Below, piece by piece: positions 26,257-33,762 of a stretch of DNA of 64,000 bases. The position numbers were made by a program, and so were the translations under genes. Within the stretch, counting starts at the first letter, position 1. Every line of letters begins with the position of its first letter. Source of the stretch: Pseudorhodoplanes sp. (lineage in GTDB: Bacteria; Pseudomonadota; Alphaproteobacteria; Rhizobiales; Xanthobacteraceae); assembly GCA_032027085.1 (NCBI GenBank), contig JAVSMS010000001.1:2935126-2999125 (forward strand). Direction: 5' to 3'. Under the pieces are notes generated by a model, which saw only the letters and a list, made by a program, of their open reading frames with translations, had not been told where the DNA came from and searched no databases.

Positions 26257-28137
26257 TCACGCCGACGCCTCTTCCAGCGCATCCGACGCCTCCAGCCAGT
26301 CCTGTTCCGCTGCCGCCAATTTGACGCCGGCCTCCGCGCGCGCTTTCGACAGCGCGGCGCCTTTCGCCGGATCGGACGTGAACAGATTCGGATCGGCGAG
26401 GGCGGCGTCGAGCCTGGCAATCTCTTCGCCCAATTTCTGCGTTGCCGCCTCCGCCTGACTGACGCGCTTGCGTAGAGCGGCGAGTTCGGATCGCTTCTGC
26501 GCCGAATTCCTCCGCGCGTCCGCCTTGCTACTGTTGCCGTTCGCCGCCTTGTCGGTCTTGCCGTTGCTCCTGCGGTCGGACAAGACGCGGCGTTGATATT
26601 CGTCGAGATCGCCGTCGAAGGGGACGACATCGCCATTCGCGACCAGCCATAGCCGTTCGACGCAGGCTTCCAGCAAATAGCGATCGTGCGAAACCAGGAT
26701 CACCGCGCCCTTGTAGTCGTTGATCGCCTCGATCAGCGCGGCGCGGCTGTCGATGTCGAGATGGTTGGTCGGCTCGTCGAGAATGACGAGGTTCGGTCCG
26801 CCGAATGTGGCAAGCCCGAGCATCAGCCGCGCCTTCTCGCCGCCGGAGAGGCTTTCCACTTTCGTGTCGGCGCGCGCGCCGGAAAACCCGATTTGGCCGG
26901 CGTGGGCGCGTACCTTGCTCTCGGGCGCGTCCGGCATCAGCGTGCGCACATGATCGTAGACGCTTTCGGCGGGGCGCAACTCGTCGAGCTGATGCTGCGC
27001 GAAATAGGCGATCTTCAGCTTGTCGGCGCGGGTGATCTTGCCGCCCATCGGCGCGAGCCGCTTCGACAGCAATTTCACCAGCGTCGACTTGCCGTTGCCA
27101 TTGGCGCCGAGCAGTGCGATGCGATCATCGTCATCGATGCGCAGCGACAGATTGCGCAGCACCGGCTTGTCCGCTTCGTAGCCGACCGAGACGCCGTCGA
27201 GCGCGATGATCGGCGGTGAGAGGAGTTTTTCCGGCTCTGGAATGACGATTGGCAAGACTTCGTCGTTCACCGCCGCCGCGATCGGCTCCATCTTGGCCAG
27301 GAGCTTCAGGCGCGATTGCGCCTGGCGCGCTTTCGTTGCCTTGGCGCGGAAGCGATCAACGAAGGCCTGCAGATGCTTGCGCTGGGCTTCCTGCTTCTTT
27401 GCGGCCTTCTGGTCGAGGATCAGCTTTTCGCGCCGCTGCTGCTCGAAGGAGGAATAGCCGCCGCGGTAAAACGTCAGCTTGTTGTTCTCCAGATGCAGGA
27501 TGGAATCGACGGCATTGTCCAAGAGATCGCGGTCATGGCTGATCACGATTACCGTGCGCGGATAGCGCGCGAGGTGATCCTCGAGCCATAGTGTGCCTTC
27601 CAGATCCAGATAGTTGGTCGGCTCGTCGAGCAGCAGCAGATCAGGCTCGGAAAACAGCACCGCCGCCAGCGCGACGCGCATACGCCAGCCGCCGGAAAAT
27701 TCCGAGCAGGGGCGCTGCTGGTCTTCCGCGGAAAAGCCGAGGCCCGACAGAATGGCGGCGGCGCGGGCGGGGGCGGAATGCGCGTCGATGTCGGCGAGGC
27801 GCGTGTGGATGTCGGCGATGCGATGCGGGTCGGTCGCGGTGTCCGCCTCGGCAAGGAGCGCGCTGCGTTCCTTGTCGGCATTCAGCACCACATCCACCAG
27901 CGGCTCGGGGCCGTTCGGCGCTTCCTGCGCCAGGCGGCCGATGCTGGCGCGCGGGCGGATGGTCACGCTGCCGGTCTCGGCGTGCAGATCGCCGGTGATG
28001 ACATTGAACAGCGTCGACTTGCCAGTGCCGTTGCGGCCGACCAGGCCGACGCGCGAGCCCGCCGGCACGCGCACCGAGGCGTTCTCAAGCAGCAGACGCC
28101 CGGCGATGCGGACGGAGAGGTCTTCAATCATCAACAT
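26257..28137 (-). CDS. ABC-F family ATP-binding protein
   Basis: Two ABC ATPase domains lie in one soluble chain without membrane segments. The first has Walker A GRNGTGKST and signature SEFSGGWRMR. The second has Walker A GANGNGKST and LSGGEKARL. DEPTNYLDLEG and DEPTNHLDIDS are the two Walker B regions, and a charged linker joins the domains. The C-terminus is a coiled coil rich in Lys, Glu and Ala, as in Uup/YheS-type proteins. ABC-F proteins act on ribosomes. No antibiotic-resistance subtype can be assigned. The start is the ATG at 28137; the longer 28212 frame is rejected. Confidence 0.9.
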   Translation of the reverse strand: MLMIEDLSVRIAGRLLLENASVRVPAGSRVGLVGRNGTGKSTLFNVITGDLHAETGSVTIRPRASIGRLAQEAPNGPEPLVDVVLNADKERSALLAEADTATDPHRIADIHTRLADIDAHSAPARAAAILSGLGFSAEDQQRPCSEFSGGWRMRVALAAVLFSEPDLLLLDEPTNYLDLEGTLWLEDHLARYPRTVIVISHDRDLLDNAVDSILHLENNKLTFYRGGYSSFEQQRREKLILDQKAAKKQEAQRKHLQAFVDRFRAKATKARQAQSRLKLLAKMEPIAAAVNDEVLPIVIPEPEKLLSPPIIALDGVSVGYEADKPVLRNLSLRIDDDDRIALLGANGNGKSTLVKLLSKRLAPMGGKITRADKLKIAYFAQHQLDELRPAESVYDHVRTLMPDAPESKVRAHAGQIGFSGARADTKVESLSGGEKARLMLGLATFGGPNLVILDEPTNHLDIDSRAALIEAINDYKGAVILVSHDRYLLEACVERLWLVANGDVVPFDGDLDEYQRRVLSDRRSNGKTDKAANGNSSKADARRNSAQKRSELAALRKRVSQAEAATQKLGEEIARLDAALADPNLFTSDPAKGAALSKARAEAGVKLAAAEQDWLEASDALEEASA

Positions 28138-28190
28138 GGGGCGCCTTTTGGCCGGAACGACGCGCGGAGGCAACCTCTCGCTTCGGGTCG

Positions 28191-28206
28191 CCCCGCGAAA
28201 GCGGGG
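28191..28206. repeat. Perfect hairpin with GAAA loop in the ABC-F/cyclase interval
   Basis: CCCCGC and GCGGGG flank a GAAA tetraloop, inside the phrase CCCCGCGAAAGCGGGGACCC. This phrase resembles a common dispersed intergenic palindrome of Bradyrhizobium-like genomes. It is probably a fragment of such a repeat, not a terminator, because no T-tract follows on either strand. Confidence 0.4.
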
Positions 28207-28283
28207 ACCCATATCGCAGCGCCGTTGCGCCTGGTCTCACACGGCGCGATGCTTGCTGGCTTCAGGCCAGCAGGGAGGCAGTC

Positions 28284-29114
28284 ATGTGCGTTCCGGGATG
28301 CGAAGAGGCGGTGCGGCAGGCGCTGACGCGGCGTGGCTTCTTCAAGAACGTGACTTTGGGCGCGGCGGCGGCCGGCTTCGCCGCGACCGCAATTGCGCCA
28401 TGCGAGGCGCAGGCGGCGACCCGCAAGTTCACGCAGGTGGTCGATCTGACCCACACCATGTCGCCGGATTTCCCGACCTTTTTCGGCGTCCCGGGCGTGA
28501 CGCTGGAAAAGCAGTTCGACATCAAGAAGGACGGCTTCAATCTCAACTGGTGGCGCATCATCGAGCATGCCGGCACGCATCTCGACGCGCCGATCCATTT
28601 CTCCGAAAATGGCGCGACGCTGGAAGCGATCGCAGCCGACGCGCTGGTCTTGCCGCTGGTTGTGGTGAGCGTGGCCGCCGCCGCGGCGCGCAATCCCGAC
28701 TATCAATTGTCGCGTGCTGATCTTCAGGCGTGGGAAAAACGGCACGGAAAAATCCCGCCGCGCGCTTGCATCGCCATGAATTCCGGCTGGGCCCGCTACG
28801 CAAATGACGGCGCGAAATATACCGGCAAGGATGCCGCCGGCGTGTTCCACTTTCCCGGCTTCGCGCCGGAGGCGGCGCAATGGCTGATGAAAGAGCGCAA
28901 CGCTACCGCGATCGCGGTGGACACGCTGTCGCTTGATCACGGCCCGTCGAAGGATTTTGCAACCCATAAGCAGTGGCTGCCGTCCGGACGCTGGGGACTT
29001 GAGAATGTTGCCAATCTCGACAAGGTGCCGGCGAAAGGCGCGACGCTGGTCGCCGGCGTCGCGAAGGTGCAGGGCGCAACCGGCGGGCCGGCGCGGGTGA
29101 TGGCGCTGGTGTGA
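28284..29114 (+). CDS. Tat-exported cyclase family (KynB-like) metal-dependent hydrolase
   Basis: The 276-residue protein belongs to the cyclase/kynurenine formamidase-like family (PF04199), shown by the metal motif HAGTHLDAPIHF at residues 95-106 and VDLTHTMSPDFPTFFG near 53-67. Its N-terminus carries a twin-arginine signal (TRRGFF at 15-20, then a hydrophobic stretch to about 46), so it is probably exported folded. The substrate is unknown; family members hydrolyse amides or cyclic compounds. The ATG at 28284 has GGGAGG upstream. Confidence 0.83.
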   Translation: MCVPGCEEAVRQALTRRGFFKNVTLGAAAAGFAATAIAPCEAQAATRKFTQVVDLTHTMSPDFPTFFGVPGVTLEKQFDIKKDGFNLNWWRIIEHAGTHLDAPIHFSENGATLEAIAADALVLPLVVVSVAAAAARNPDYQLSRADLQAWEKRHGKIPPRACIAMNSGWARYANDGAKYTGKDAAGVFHFPGFAPEAAQWLMKERNATAIAVDTLSLDHGPSKDFATHKQWLPSGRWGLENVANLDKVPAKGATLVAGVAKVQGATGGPARVMALV

Positions 29115-29125
29115 GCTGGTCCTCT

Positions 29126-29488
29126 TCACGCCTGCTGCGTCGGAGCGGGGCGGGATGCGTCCGTCGTCTCGAGCCACTCCACGAAGGCGGTCGTCAACGG
29201 CGTCTCATCGAGCGCGGCCAGCATCTCCTCACCTGTCATCCCACACTCCTTTGCGGTCATCATGCTGAAGGCCCATAGCTGGACAAATTCCGGCAGTTTC
29301 GGGAAATTGCTGCGCCAGCAGGACGGCACATCCCCACGGCAGGCCCGCGCGGTCCGGCAGGCTGCGTTGTCGCAGACGTGCCAAAGGCGAATGTGTCTGG
29401 CCCAGTTGCGCATGCTCGCGTCAATCTTCTGTTCGCGAACAGATCGATGATGAGCGTGAGCAGGATGTGCGTGTGATGTGTCGGTCAT
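29126..29488 (-). CDS. Hypothetical protein with a Cys cluster
   Basis: The start at 29488 (MTDTSHAHPAHAHH) follows a GAGAGA site and gives 120 residues. The longer open frame to 29662 reads into repeat-like DNA. The core WHVCDNAACRTARACRGDVPSC has four Cys plus Arg spacing that suggests metal binding. A similar C-x4-C-x4-C-x5-C pattern is familiar from small uncharacterised Bradyrhizobium proteins. The function is unknown. It converges on the cyclase gene. Confidence 0.55.
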   Translation of the reverse strand: MTDTSHAHPAHAHHRSVREQKIDASMRNWARHIRLWHVCDNAACRTARACRGDVPSCWRSNFPKLPEFVQLWAFSMMTAKECGMTGEEMLAALDETPLTTAFVEWLETTDASRPAPTQQA

Positions 29489-30004
29489 TGGTGTCTCTCT
29501 GGATGAATGCGTTGGAATGAACGGCGCTGTCAGCAGGCCAAGCGCCACCGCCCGTATTGTTTGAGGCGCCGGGATCGCCTTCACTCTCGTTTCCCTCTCT
29601 CCAAAGAGAGGGGGATGGTGCGCCGAGTGGCGCGACCAAATCCTGACTGTGCACGTATCCATCTCCGGATACGCGGCGCCTCTCGACGCACCATCGCGGC
29701 GTTCTCACTCCGACGTCGGGCCGCGCGTCTCCAGAGCCGCACTGTGCGGATGGATGAGCCAGCTCCTGGCAGAGGCCCATCAGTGGCCTCGGGCGGAGCC
29801 CCGACGTCGCCCGAGTCTGTGGCTGCGAACCACAGCCGCGGGCGCCGCACCGGCCGAGGCCCGGAATTGCCGGGCGCCGTCCAGGAAGGCTGTGCCGCGC
29901 ATCTCCACGGCACCCCTTCCTTCGTCCCGCCGTCATGACGCCTCATGAAAGCGCCCCTCAGCGGACGAGGTGAAAAGGAATATAATCCAAGTTAGGAATA
30001 TTGT
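29489..30004. repeat. Non-coding repeat-like region left of the transposon
   Basis: This 516-base stretch shows open frames in several phases but none with family resemblance or a ribosome-binding site. It contains a perfect hairpin at 29593-29612 (CCCTCTCT, loop CCAA, AGAGAGGG). Its translations resemble spurious proteins often called from dispersed Rhizobiales repeats. The last eight bases, AATATTGT at 29997-30004, are the left target duplication of the IS1595-type element. Confidence 0.4.
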
Positions 30005-30029
30005 CGCAGTTATATACTTGACATAGTGA
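30005..30029 (+). repeat. Left terminal inverted repeat of the IS1595-type element
   Basis: The sequence begins CGCAGTTATATACTTGACAT and matches the reverse complement of 33730-33754 at 24 of 25 positions, with the only difference at the fifth base. It includes a TTGACA hexamer that could serve as a -35 element reading inward. Confidence 0.9.
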
Positions 30030-30042
30030 CTATAGGTGGTAG

Positions 30043-30228
30043 ATGGGCACCGACAGGCCGGTGCATATGGGGGGCAATTCCCCCACCGAGGAATGTGAAA
30101 TCACGCCAGAGATGATCGAGGCGGGATTAGACGAGCTTTATTCGCACGACATCACTGAGCCTCGTCGCGCTGAGATGCGCGAGGCCGTCAGAGCTGTGTT
30201 TGCCGCAATGTGTGCAGCTCGCGCTTGA
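30043..30228 (+). CDS. Small passenger protein of the IS1595-type element
   Basis: A 61-residue acidic protein starting at an ATG (30043) with AGGTGG just upstream. The core ITPEMIEAGLDELYSHDI followed by EPRRAEMREAVRAVFAAM looks like a compact helical protein. Similar short EMIEAGL-type proteins are frequent in Rhizobiales but have no assigned function. It lies directly inside the left end of the element, and its end overlaps the 3' end of the opposing HEPN-motif gene by 41 bases. Confidence 0.6.
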   Translation: MGTDRPVHMGGNSPTEECEITPEMIEAGLDELYSHDITEPRRAEMREAVRAVFAAMCAARA

Positions 30229-30525
30229 ATTCGATTTGTAGATTGGCGGCTTGGATAATGAGATTGCGGATGCGGCTAATGGTTTCGGTTATTTCCGCCT
30301 CCGAGGCGTGAACATAGCCCGGGGGTGAAGCCTTCAGCTGTCTTACGCTATCGCCCTCGCCCTGCTCGCGGATATAGAACCAGGGATCATGCACGACTCT
30401 ATTACGGTCCTCTGCCACCTCGTACTGAGAGCCTTTTAGCTTGCGGGCTCTCTTTAAGAGTTCTTCAGATATGCCAACGTGCTTTCCGAGTGCCTCGATA
30501 GCCTTGAAGCGAGGTGTGGCCCCCA

Positions 30526-31452
30526 TCATTTGACCCGTGATGCAGAGCGCAACATCTTCGGTGAGCTGCACCCCGTCTTTGGATCACGCGGCTGGGGAAT
30601 TTCCAGCCTGTTGACCAGTGGCGGGCCGTGCGCCGCTGATCGATTCAGCACGTCGATCGGCGGTCGGTTGCCGATCGCGCTGTGTGGTCGCTCCTCGTTG
30701 TAGTGTCTACGCCAAGCCTCGCATTTTCGCTGCGCATCGTCGAGGCTCATGAACCAGTGTGCGTTCAGACACTCGCTCCGGAACTTGCCGTTGAACGACT
30801 CGATGAATGCGTTGTCGGTGGGCTTGCCTGGCCGGGAGAAGTCGAGCGTGACGTCACGCTGGTAGGCCCAGAGATCGAGATCGCGCGAGACGAACTCGCT
30901 GCCCTGGTCGACCCGGATGGCCTTTGGATAGCCAAGCTGGCGGCCGACACGTTCAAGCACCTCGACAACATCGGCACCGCGAAAGTTGAAGCGCACTTCC
31001 GTCGCCGGCGAAAACCGGGAGAACGTGTCCACGATGGTGAGCACGCGCAACTTGCGGCCGGTGGCGAGTTGATCGTGCACGAAGTCCATCGCCCAGATCT
31101 CGTTCGAGCGGGTCGCTGGCTGACGGTCGTCTCGCAGCCTGGCCTTGACCCGGCGCCTGGGCGTTTTGTTGCGCAATTGCAGGCCCATCTCGCGATACAG
31201 CCGATAGACGCGCTTGGCGTTCACCGGCCAGCCCTCACGCCGCAGCAGCACATGAATCCGCCGGTAGCCGTAGCGCACCCGTGTTGCGGCGATCTCCTTC
31301 ATCCGGTGGCAAAGGGGCGCCTGCCCAGCGCGGCGGCTCTTGTAGTGGTAGGTCGAGGGCTCCGTCACCAGGACTGAACAGGCGCGACGGATCGAGACCT
31401 TCCAGGTCGATCGCGCATGATCGACCAACTGCCGACGCCGGGCAGGCTTCAT
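30526..31452 (-). CDS. IS3-family (IS407-type) transposase OrfB, DDE integrase domain
   Basis: The 308-residue protein has the HTH_21 region (IAATRVRYGYRRIHVLLRREG) and an rve integrase core. The catalytic triad is D in WAMDFVHDQL, D in IRVDQGSEF and E in FIESFNGKFRSECL. The ATG at 31452 overlaps the orfA stop by four bases. Its stop codon lies at 30526-30528, 34 bases or more outside the left end of the element. The last residues (PKMLRSASRVK) therefore come from the interrupted target gene read in another frame. Confidence 0.92.
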   Translation of the reverse strand: MKPARRRQLVDHARSTWKVSIRRACSVLVTEPSTYHYKSRRAGQAPLCHRMKEIAATRVRYGYRRIHVLLRREGWPVNAKRVYRLYREMGLQLRNKTPRRRVKARLRDDRQPATRSNEIWAMDFVHDQLATGRKLRVLTIVDTFSRFSPATEVRFNFRGADVVEVLERVGRQLGYPKAIRVDQGSEFVSRDLDLWAYQRDVTLDFSRPGKPTDNAFIESFNGKFRSECLNAHWFMSLDDAQRKCEAWRRHYNEERPHSAIGNRPPIDVLNRSAAHGPPLVNRLEIPQPRDPKTGCSSPKMLRSASRVK

Positions 31453-31795
31453 AGTTTGCGGCGAAGAACATCCTGCAGCATGGCGCGATCAAGCGACAGG
31501 TCGGCGACCAGCTTCTTGAGCTTGCCGTTCTCATCCTCGAGCTGACGCAGGCGCTTCATCTCCGAGGGCATCAGACCGGCATACTTCTTACGCCAGTTGT
31601 AGAACGTGGCTTCGGAGATCCCTGCCTTCCGGCAGACTTCGCCGATCGCGGTGCCGTCCTCCGCCTGCTTCAGCACGAAGGCAATCTGCGCCTCCGAAAA
31701 CTTCGATCTCTTCATGGTTCGCTCCGTCCTCCGGCCGTTGCCGCAAAACTGGAATTTTCCAGCTTAGCGCAGTCCAGAAAACCGGAGGCAGGTCA
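30562..31795. mobile_element. IS3-family (IS407-type) insertion sequence nested in the IS1595-type element
   Basis: The left end begins TGAGCTGCACCCCGTCTTTG, and the right end read on the other strand begins TGACCTGCCTCCGGTTTTCT. These imperfect inverted repeats have terminal TGA/TCA. The element is 1234 bases and carries orfA and orfB. A 4-base target duplication TCGG lies at 30558-30561 and 31796-31799, as expected for this group. Excising the element with one TCGG copy restores the target reading frame, which confirms both boundaries. Confidence 0.92.
31449..31715 (-). CDS. IS3-family (IS407-type) transposase OrfA, helix-turn-helix subunit
   Basis: The 88-residue protein begins MKRSKFSEAQIAFVLKQAEDG and has the HTH GEVCRKAGISEATFYNWRKKYAG. 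A leucine-zipper-like region, RLRQLEDENGKLKKLVADLSLDR with heptad leucines, follows. These are standard for OrfA of the IS407 group. The start ATG at 31715 has GGAG sites upstream. The stop overlaps the orfB start as ATGA. No A-rich slippery run is visible at the junction, so coupling is as likely as frameshifting. Confidence 0.93.
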   Translation of the reverse strand: MKRSKFSEAQIAFVLKQAEDGTAIGEVCRKAGISEATFYNWRKKYAGLMPSEMKRLRQLEDENGKLKKLVADLSLDRAMLQDVLRRKL

Positions 31796-32004
31796 TCGGG
31801 GATTTGTGCAATGTCCCATATAATTTCATCGAGCATGTGCTCGAAATGGGTCCAATAGGATGCAACTCGACCAATCAACTTGTAATATGGGTTCTCCTTA
31901 GGGAGAACGGTCTGGATTCGGATAATCTGGTTGCCAACGATATCCTCAAATACATCGATGTTTCCGGCGGGGGCATCATTAATCGGATCGGACATTTTGG
32001 CCTC

Positions 32005-32154
32005 ATGGCAAAAGACAAGATCGATACCGAGTACAGCAAGAAAGAAGCGGCGAAGCGCCGCGACGACGCATTGCGGCGGGCGCTAATGACGCCCCCCAAA
32101 CCACATACAAAACCTGCAAAATCGCAGAAGCGTACCAAGAAGAAGGCCGATTGA
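32005..32154 (+). CDS. Small lysine-rich passenger protein
   Basis: A 49-residue basic protein from the ATG at 32005 (MAKDKIDTEYSKKEAAKRRD). It continues into a TPPKPHTKPAKSQKRTKKKAD tail. Short proteins ending in TPPKPH plus lysines are common and uncharacterised in Bradyrhizobium-like genomes. It is divergent to the HEPN-motif gene, with only nine bases between the two start codons, so both share one control region. The same frame is open upstream to 31804, but that part overlaps the opposing gene. Confidence 0.5.
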   Translation: MAKDKIDTEYSKKEAAKRRDDALRRALMTPPKPHTKPAKSQKRTKKKAD

Positions 32155-32190
32155 ACTAGTCCCCGCCGTGGGGCACCATCCCAGCAGGGG

Positions 32191-32775
32191 ATGGGGATGC
32201 GATTGCCGCCTGACGAGTTTTTGGGACTAACCGCAAATGGTTGGATTGCTGTAGGGACCGTTGCACTAGCCCTCGCAACGTTTCTCCTAGTAGCGGTTGC
32301 TTGGTATCAATTGGTGGCCATTAGGGATGAAAACAAAAGATCGCGGACCTTGGCGGTCTGTGAGCGATACGATACCGACCCGGTTCTAGATATTTGTTTG
32401 CGTAATTTGTCTCAGGGCTGGCGAACCCGCGACATCCACTATAACCCGCGCAAGTACAGGATAGATGCCGCCACGCTATTGAATTACATCGAGTCCGTTT
32501 TCAATGGCGTAGATGAGGGCGTTTATGATGAGTACCTAGTTTTTAGTTTTTTCGAAGAAACCACCAACCTGCACATCACTGATTATTTAACTAGCGATCT
32601 GCGGGAGAAGATGGACATCGGACCCGATGAGTTCTCGCACATCATTAAGATGTGCGAGAAGTGGAAGAATAACCCACCAAAAAAGAGGATTGGGCTATGC
32701 GCACGGTTAAGAAGTAAACTTCCGTCGCCATTTAAGAAAGCGAAGGGCAGCATGCCGTCGCCAACGGGGGTTTAG
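32191..32775 (+). CDS. DUF4760-like membrane-anchored passenger protein
   Basis: This 194-residue protein has one N-terminal membrane helix (residues about 18-40) and a cytoplasmic domain. ERYDTDPVLDICLRNLS and LLNYIESVFNGVDEGVYDEYLVFSFFEE resemble DUF4760-type proteins. The tail is basic. The function is unknown. It lies 36 bases after the lysine-rich gene on the same strand, and its stop is one base from the end of the opposing transposase gene. Codon use is AT-richer than in the flanking chromosome. The family assignment is by remembered pattern only. Confidence 0.6.
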   Translation: MGMRLPPDEFLGLTANGWIAVGTVALALATFLLVAVAWYQLVAIRDENKRSRTLAVCERYDTDPVLDICLRNLSQGWRTRDIHYNPRKYRIDAATLLNYIESVFNGVDEGVYDEYLVFSFFEETTNLHITDYLTSDLREKMDIGPDEFSHIIKMCEKWKNNPPKKRIGLCARLRSKLPSPFKKAKGSMPSPTGV

Positions 32776-32776
32776 C

Positions 32777-33692
32777 TCAGTTAGCTTGACGATACGTCAG
32801 CCGCTTGCCTTCCGCGCCTTTGATGGCAAGGGCTGCACGTTCCCCGTCAGTAATGCCGACGCCAGAGCTGCGTGTAGCGGAAAGAAAACTCGTCAAGATA
32901 ACGCTGTAGGTGCTGTTCACCGCAGAAGTGATACACACCGACCATGCCCTTCTTGAAGATGCCGAAGAAGTTTTCGACATTGTTGGTCGAATAGCCGCGC
33001 TTGTTGACGTATTCGCGGCCGGTATGCAGCACGGTTTCATGTGCGCCGAACTCTGAGCCGACTTCGACATAGAGGCGGCTTTCATCGGTCACGAGTACCG
33101 ACTTGCGGTCAACGTTGCGGACCAGAATGTCACGGACAACCTCAGCCGTGGCGGTCTTGACTGCAAAGGCGCGGACATTGCCTTCCGGCTCGACGAGGGC
33201 GACGACGCCGGACTTGTTCTTGAGGCCCTTGCGATAGCCTTTGGCGCGCTTGGACGTGTTGCCGTAGTAGGTTTCATCGGCCTGAATTTCAGAGCCCTTG
33301 CCGCCCATAGGTTCGGGCTTGGCATCACGCATGGACTCGCGGATGCGGTGCGCCATGAACCAAGCCGACTTGTAGGTGATGCCGAGCATCCGGTGCAGCT
33401 GATGGGCTGATACGCCTTTCTTGGAAGCGGCCATCAGGTGAAAGCCGAGAACCCACTTGTGCAGGGGAATGTGGCTCCGTTCCATGACCGTCCCAACGGT
33501 CACGGTGAAATGCTCAGAGCACTCGTTGCACTGATGCAGGCCGGGCCTATGGGACTTGCCTGCAAGGCGATGAATGCGGGTCTGGTCCGAATTGCCGCAA
33601 TGGGGGCAGATCGGGCCTTCGGGCCAGCGCAGAGCCTCCAGATGCTCTCTGGCAGCGGCTTCGTCGTGGAAGATTTTGTCGGTCAGTTTCAT
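32777..33692 (-). pseudogene. IS1595-family transposase, frameshifted near the C-terminus
   Basis: The frame from the ATG at 33692 has an N-terminal zinc ribbon (CPHCGN and CNEC near residues 31-56). It also has the IS1595 catalytic residues: D in QADETYYGN, D in VLVTDESRLY, and N, E and K in NNVENFFGIFKK. It stops at 32847 as ...FRYTQLWRRHY. In the next frame the expected tail follows, SSGVGITDGERAALAIKGAE and then GKRLTYRQAN, ending at 32777. A 1- or 2-base indel near 32868-32876 explains both. The 281-residue product keeps the catalytic residues but lacks its last ~30 residues. Confidence 0.85.
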
Positions 33693-33729
33693 AGGTCAGC
33701 TCCAATGGGGCCAACCTAGGGGATGGGCC

Positions 33730-33754
33730 TCACTATGTCAAGTATATAAGTGCG
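33730..33754 (-). repeat. Right terminal inverted repeat of the IS1595-type element
   Basis: It is the reverse complement of the left end with one mismatch, and the 8-base direct repeat AATATTGT follows at 33755-33762. The TTGACA hexamer within it points towards the transposase start at 33692 and may contribute to its promoter. Confidence 0.9.
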
Positions 33755-33762
33755 AATATTGT

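Larger units (their letters stand above)
30188..31995 (-). pseudogene. HEPN-motif passenger gene split by an IS3-family insertion
   Basis: The 5' part runs from the ATG at 31995 (MSDPINDAPAGNIDVFEDIV) to the insertion, and the 3' part runs from 30561 to the stop at 30188. Removing the IS and one TCGG copy rejoins the frame as ...DIAQIPEDVALCITGQ, giving an intact 189-residue protein. Residues 118-123 read RNRVVH, matching the RNxxxH motif of HEPN RNases and toxins. The N-terminal YWTHFEHMLDEIIWDI helix also fits a helical HEPN-like fold. Family placement is inferred from the motif; no homologue search was possible. Confidence 0.8.
30005..33754. mobile_element. IS1595-family transposon with passenger genes, interrupted and decayed
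   Basis: The element is bounded by 25-base terminal inverted repeats at 30005-30029 and 33730-33754, differing at one base. It is flanked by a perfect 8-base direct repeat AATATTGT (29997-30004 and 33755-33762), the duplication size typical of IS1595. It holds an IS1595-type transposase and four passenger genes. Passenger cargo is a known trait of this family. Length is 3750 bases, of which 1238 are the nested IS3-type element and its extra target copy, leaving about 2.5 kb originally. Passenger DNA is visibly more AT-rich than the surrounding chromosome. Confidence 0.9.

Noticed and set aside
24147-26636. Very long minus-strand open frame of 829 codons
   Set aside because: It is antisense to pepA, holC and the lipoprotein gene, is rich in Arg, Ala and Pro, and shows no family pattern. 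Long antisense frames are expected at this GC content.
29581-29946. Arg-rich open frames on both strands left of the transposon
   Set aside because: They run across a repeat-like region with a perfect hairpin, have no ribosome-binding sites, and resemble proteins spuriously called from dispersed repeats.
32764-32800. tRNA-like phrase GGGGGTTTAGCTCAGTTAG
   Set aside because: It resembles a tRNA acceptor and D-arm start, but no anticodon arm, T-arm or matching 3' acceptor follows. It also overlaps the ends of two genes.
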